DNA of 64,000 nucleotides, taken from assembly GCF_034190915.1 (NCBI RefSeq), contig NW_026947503.1:22154532-22218531 (forward strand), in the 5' to 3' direction. This document shows positions 59,000-64,000 of this stretch, piece after piece. Source of the stretch: Cavia porcellus. Its lineage: Eukaryota > Chordata > Mammalia > Rodentia > Caviidae. A program made the position numbers and the translations under genes. The notes under the pieces are model-generated. The model was not told the origin of the DNA and searched no databases. It saw only the letters and a list, made by a program, of their open reading frames with translations. Every line of letters starts with the position of its first letter. The stretch's first letter is position 1.

Positions 59000-59920
59000 T
59001 CTCATATTTTTTTGTTTCTTCTATACAGGCTTATAAAGTAGGCCCCAGTCCCTTTTTTTTGTTGTTGTTGTTGATTTTGGTTCTGCTGAAGCACACTGTC
59101 TAGGAGACCCTGCCCACTCCAGTGTGCTATTGAGGTGCAAATAGGGATGGCATATTATGGCCCCTCCCCTCTCAGTCTGCCAGCCCACTGAGTCCTTCAC
59201 TGTGTTAGTGTGCATAACATGTAGGGAATTGATCTGGGACACCCTACTGGTTCCCAGCTAGGGGTGTGACCCAGGCCAAACACTTCTCACCAATCCCATC
59301 TGGGAAGGGAACAACTGACTGAAGTCTCTGCAGCACCTTGTTTCTGCCAGTCCTGCCTGGTTCCAAAAATGTCGTTCCCTTCCCGATGGAAGGGTTTATT
59401 TCCCCAACACTCACCGCAGGTCAATGCAGGTCCCCTACTGGCTCCACTTTCTGTTGGTCTTGCCAATCCCCAACCTCAGTGCACCCACACCTCAGTGCAA
59501 CTGTGGGCAAGTTGAAGCAGCAGGAACCTGGGCTGTTCGCCGAGTCCCAGGCATGCCAGCCAGTGCAGTTCTCTAGTTTGCTGCTCCCTTCCGCCATCAC
59601 ATCTCCCCACTAAGGCCTTCAGGCTTGCCAGCCACCAGCTTCACTCTGCCCGTGCATCTCCGGGTTCCAACAGTGCTTCTGGCACAGCGGGACCAGCTCT
59701 GGTAAGAGCACCGCCAGCGACCGCCTTCTGTTCAAGTTTTTCTTTTTAAAAATTCTTTTTGTGAGCTTCAATTCTCACTTTAGTTTCTTCTTGGGTCAAG
59801 GGACCTACCTCTTTACTGTTTTTCTTCTCTAGAATGCTATATTCCAGTATCTGGGCTGTTTCTCTCAGAGAGGATTTTTACTTTGCTGCTTACTGTTCCA
59901 CCATCTTCTCAGACTCCATC
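59000..59920 (-). promoter_or_regulatory. L1-type 5' region (putative internal promoter)
   Basis: The stretch is clearly GC-richer than the window, with several CpG (GCACCGCCAGCGACCGCC near 59,708 on the plus strand). On the minus strand it begins AAGATGGAGTCTGAGAAGATGG, reminiscent of L1 5' ends that carry a YY1-type AAGATGG motif. By family knowledge this would be the internal Pol II promoter of the element; activity here is unknown. The plus frames at 59,338-59,613 and 58,879-59,103 are antisense reads of it, not genes. Confidence 0.5.
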
Positions 59921-59934
59921 TTGTATCTATATCC

Positions 59935-62900
59935 TTGATTACTGTATCTTTGATCCAATATTTTATACTGAGAAATATGCAGGAAGCCCAAAACCTTCCA
60001 TTTTTAACCCAAATAACTGTCAGGGACATAAAGTAGCCTGTAGATCACAGGGAGCCTATTGCACATATGGCATCCTTATTGTCCTAGTTGAATTACAATT
60101 ATGAAGTCTGCATGTTTCAGTTAAGTATTATGATTTTCATTTCTTCACTATGTAAAATAAAATACTGAAATAAAAACCACCAGAAATTTTAAATAAGACT
60201 GCCCTAAATGCCATAGAGATAGTGGATAATCCATAAAAACCAAATTGTTGTTTAGTAAGAAAGAGTATAAATCATCACTAGATTGGAGAAATATATAAAA
60301 AAAATTTATCCCATGAAAAGTAGTGAAAGGATCCCACTATAATAGTCCATTTAGTTGTAAAACAAAGCTCACCTTAAAAGTAGTCACTGTATTTCTATTG
60401 TTTGGCAAAGTACAATCAGAAATTTTCTGCAAAGTATTTCCTAGCTTTCTGGAGGATATTGTGTAGAAACCTGTCCAGGCATTGTTATACATAGACACTC
60501 CTGAATATTTAAATTTTGTTAGTTTAAATCAAGTGTCATGCAGCAAGTAGCCACTGAATAAGACAGCATATATTTAGAACTTATCTACCTATTAGAGTCA
60601 GGATTCTATCACCTACCATGAGATAATTCAGGTACAGTATATTTATCTTATCTTATTGAAGCTGCTATGTTTCTATGGACACATTGTAGGATGATAAATT
60701 CAACTGCCATTGTGCAAATGGTATTAATGATTAAGAAAAGATAATAAGATCTTTTGATAAAGAATGGTAGATTAAGATATAAACACATTAAATAAACACA
60801 GTTTATAGAATAATAAATGCTGTTTCTTTTATATAAGACTTTTTTGGTTTATATCTTATACTCTAACTACTTTGTAGATGATGACATACAGTGTATTAAC
60901 AATTTTTATTCTATTATTGTGTTATGAAATTTTGTTTTACTTTTTCATAAAATCTTATCTACATAGTTTTACAATTTAATAATTAAAAACATAATTTAGA
61001 ATACTAATAATAATTGTCATTTGGGGAAGGAATATAATGTGGCCAAGTTAAACACAGAAAAATGATCTAGCTATTGACTAATAAATCCATTTCTGGCATG
61101 GCATACACTTTTTCTTAAAAAAAAAAAAAAATCCGAGTAGCTGCTCTCCCATGAGCAAGAGAGCAGGAGAATTATAGAAGCTCTGACTATTAAAAAGTTT
61201 CTGGTTATATTAATTTATACCCATCCTTGATTACCCCTGGGGATTATTTGAAATATTATTATGTTAGAACCTACAAGTAAGAAGAATGTTGTCAGTAGTT
61301 ACTGTTGCCACATAGCCATTCTACAGGTACCTGAGACCAAGCCAACTTTATAAGAGATGAACTAGCTGCCCAGTTCTAAGTTCCCCGGTGTTTTCTTTTT
61401 TTTTTTTCTTTTTTTCTTTTTTAATAAGCTATGTAAAGAAGCAAGAGTACGCATATTCTTAAGGCAAACAGTAAAGCACATATAGGAAATGGACAGGGGC
61501 ACAATCAACATGACTTCTAATATTTTCTTAAGATGATTTTTATTCCCCATGAACGAGTCCAGCAAATGGAAAACTATTTCTTTTCCCTACAATTCTTTTC
61601 CCTCTTGCCTAAAAAAAATCTCTATTAGTTTTTTAGCTAATGTGGAAAGCAAATTTTCAGACTGCTATGAGGGGGCCTTTCTGTGTTCAACTTGCCTCTT
61701 AGGCTTTCCACTTAACTCTGATTATGCCAGTATATCTGTCTCTTTTCTTCCCCTCTAGGAGCCTTCTTCATCTGTGCTGAAGGATGGCCTATTTCTGTTC
61801 TCTGAAAGACATCTATAGAAAGAGTGTTTTGGTAAAATGCACTTTCTGTAGAACTGTGATATTCAATTAAGACATATGCTCTTTTCCTTGGGAAAAAATA
61901 AAACAACAAATTAGGAGGCAAATTCTAGTTTAGAATTTTAAGAACACATCTCAAAAGATGACAAAATAAGAATCAAATATTATAGAGTAGCCTTGAACTA
62001 TAAAATTAAAATATATAGTTTTTTGTCTCTGACCTCTTGCTGTCATATATGGTGAAACTGAAGATCGAAATAAATAGGTGCACAGGCGAACATAGGAAAT
62101 GAATGCTTGTAAAATCAGATTTCTCAAACAAGCACCATGCTACTTATTTTCAATCATGTTATGTAAACTGAAGATTGTTCATTTTCAGTCTTTATCATTG
62201 CATCTCTATTTAGATGAACCATGCCCAACGTTACACTATATCTTAAACTGCTGGGATAGTTGGTAGTCAGGGAATCTATAAACCTACTAATTCCTGGAAA
62301 ATCTTGTGAATGGGAATTTTTACAACTTTGTAGTGGGATTGTTTTTGGTATATTTCCACCACTTTTCGCTGTATGGTTTAATGAATATGCATTTGTTAAC
62401 ATTATCTTTGTTCCCTTTATTTTAATTTTGTTTCCACATTAAACTCTAAGGATATAATTAAAAACAACATGCAAAGCAAAGTACTGAACCTAAGATTTAA
62501 ATTTTTTAAAACTTATAAATGGAAGCCTTAACTTTCCCCCCATTTAAACCTATCGCTTGCAAGAAGCTTATTTACACTTTGTGTCAACATATTCAGAGCA
62601 ACAGGATATGGTAGTGTAGAATTTCCTAGTTTGAATTTCTCTTTTGAAGAATTTCCAGAATTGGACAAATAGAGCGTTGTGTATTAAGTCTTGAGAGGTT
62701 TTGTTTTCATGTAGTAGAAGTCTCAGAATATTTAGTGTGAGGAATGGAAAGGATATAAGCATAATTTGATCAAGTTTAAATAAAATGGCTCTATCTTTGA
62801 CAGGATCTTAGGAATATGAGTTTGTAGAAACCATTTAAATATCAAATAGTAGTGCTGAAAGCTAAAAGGTTGAGCTGTGCTTCAAGCTGTAGAACTGCCA

Positions 62901-64000
62901 CATGTATTTTCTTGCAGCTTTGTAGGAATGGGTCTGGCAGACAATCTAAGGACTTCAGAAAGTGCCAATAGCCCAGATACCCACAGAGCTACACCTCATA
63001 ATGCCAAGAGAAAATCTATTCATCCAGGAATGGCTGTATCTGTTTGAAAATTCCATTCTCCAGAAAACAAATTCAGAGAGGACACATATCATGATGATAA
63101 CCCATGTAAAGTGTATTTTACAGATGGAGACTAATTCTGCCAAATGTTATTTGATGGCATTTTCTTGGGGGGGGATATGCTTATCACAGATAGAAAGCAG
63201 CTGTGGAAAAGAAAAGCTAACAGCTGACAGATATTCAAGTGCAAAAACAGTATTTTAGAAACAGAATGATGATACACGATAGTTTCTGGTGTAGGATGTG
63301 TGTGTATGTGTGTGTGTGTGATGATGATCCTAGGGGAGTGGAAAAGAAAAATAGGAATTATTCTAACTAAGAGTACGTAAGATCCTTACACAATCCCCAT
63401 TTAAAAGATATACATATTTTTATGTCATAAAAGTTTATCTATGCTAACAAGATTTTTTTTCATGAAGATCCTCATTTTCACCTTGAAATCAATCACTGAT
63501 TACAACAAATTAATATAATTTATTTTCTAACACTCTTTTCTAAATGGAGTTTTGTGTACTGTTAATCTTCAAGAGGTTTTGTTTTCATGTCATAGAACTC
63601 AGAATATTTGAGATTGCTTTGTTTAAGAGCAAGAGAGGCTGGAGACTGACTTTGGCATTTAGTGCATTTAGGAATATGTAGCCCAGAACTGACAGTGGGT
63701 GCACAGGGGTCAATAAAAAGACAAAAAGTAAGAAACTAGAATGCAAAATAAACTGAAAGAACACCAAGGAAACAGGCATGCTTTTGAAAAATGTGGCAAG
63801 AATACTTTTCCTTGAATACTATTTGTGCCTCATCTCAACTAATTACTAATATTCAAGAAGGTAATGTTTAAGTCATATAAAAAGTCACTAAAATTGAAAA
63901 AAGTGCAAAGGATTATGTGGTAAATTGTGTTGCCTTCTTTACGAAAGAAGTGCATCTGAACTAATGAGAGGCAAAGTTAGTTTGGAGAAATGATAGTTCA
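59935..64000. other. No gene seen; AT-rich DNA
   Basis: This end of the window has short open frames (up to 98 codons, 62,962-63,258 plus) without recognisable domains. It also has an A15 tract at 61,118-61,132, a T-rich tract at 61,396-61,424, a (TG)n patch at 63,296-63,320 and a distant direct repeat (62,690-62,740 against 63,568-63,617) discussed in the findings. No exon, RNA gene or named transposon could be supported. Confidence 0.5.
63296..63320. repeat. (TG)n microsatellite
   Basis: A short TG array with one TATG interruption, followed by ATGATGATG. Confidence 0.9.

Larger units (their letters stand above)
56328..59920 (-). mobile_element. HAL1-like (half-L1) retroposon: 5' region, ORF1, 3' region, no ORF2
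   Basis: On the minus strand an L1-type start (AAGATGGAGTCTGAGAAGATGG at 59,920) leads through a GC-richer 5' region (59,000-59,750) to a decayed L1 ORF1 (about 58,900-57,953). About 1.6 kb of non-coding DNA follows, ending in AAATAAAATTTTAAAAAAG, that is, a poly(A) signal and tail at 56,328-56,345. Flanks resemble a target duplication: TTGTGTCTATATTC (56,314-56,327) and TTGTATCTATATCC (59,921-59,934), 12 of 14 matching. No endonuclease or reverse-transcriptase text appears between ORF1 and the tail. Such an ORF1-only layout is known for HAL1 retroposons. An alternative is a normal L1 with an internal deletion of ORF2. Confidence 0.55.

Noticed and set aside
59338..59613. Pro/Ser/Cys-rich plus-strand frame of 91 codons
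   Set aside because: It is the antisense of the GC-rich L1-type 5' region.
1..64000. CRISPR arrays, operons, phage or plasmid modules, toxin-antitoxin systems
   Set aside because: The repeat content (B1, ID, MIR, L1, L2, MaLR) is mammalian nuclear DNA. No bacterial gene organisation or regularly spaced repeat array is present.

Overview
The window looks like AT-rich, gene-poor nuclear DNA from a placental mammal, most likely a non-muroid rodent. The rodent call rests on the SINEs. There are 7SL-derived B1 monomers with the internal duplication near 28,494, 33,684, 17,769 and 32,620. There are also several tRNA-derived ID elements, two of them nearly undamaged (47,573 and 48,628). The squirrel-type composite SINE and the mouse B2 are not evident. 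The SINE style would fit a beaver-like (castorimorph) genome, but that is a guess from memory. No complete protein-coding gene, RNA gene, CRISPR array or prokaryotic feature could be supported. The sequence reads as intergenic or deep-intronic DNA made of interspersed repeats of many ages.

Layout. 1-10 kb holds a Tigger-like DNA transposon (2.1 kb), an ERV-type solo LTR (3.2 kb), an old L1 3' half (4.0-4.9 kb, minus), an ID element with target duplication and a MaLR LTR (9.7 kb). 10-29 kb is mostly unrecognised AT-rich DNA with L2 fragments (15.3, 21, 24.6 kb), a long GA microsatellite (17.6 kb), a GC-rich LTR (24.1 kb), an imperfect inverted repeat (26.9-27.2 kb) and a B1 with a 16-bp target duplication (28.5 kb). 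29-41 kb carries an old L1 piece, a MaLR solo LTR with an exact 5-bp target duplication (30.39-30.78 kb), two ERVL/MLT2-like LTRs, MIR and L2 relics, a 5'-truncated L1 (39.1-40.3 kb), several microsatellites and one exon-like segment (37.76-37.93 kb). 41-56 kb has an AAAG array, a hAT-like fossil, MIR, ID and B1 copies, an L1 3' end with an inversion junction at about 51.72 kb, and more L1 and MaLR remnants.

The most informative structure is at 56.3-59.9 kb on the minus strand. It has an L1-like 5' region, a decayed ORF1 whose RNA-binding and C-terminal part is still open for 175 codons, and a roughly 1.6 kb 3' region with a poly(A) signal and A-tail. Imperfect target-duplication-like flanks lie at both ends, and no ORF2 (endonuclease/reverse transcriptase) is seen between them. 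That is the organisation of a half-L1 (HAL1-like) retroposon. It would have been mobilised in trans by full L1s, as the ID and B1 SINEs around it were.

Repeat family names were assigned by matching remembered consensus features, so edges are approximate except where target-site duplications are given.
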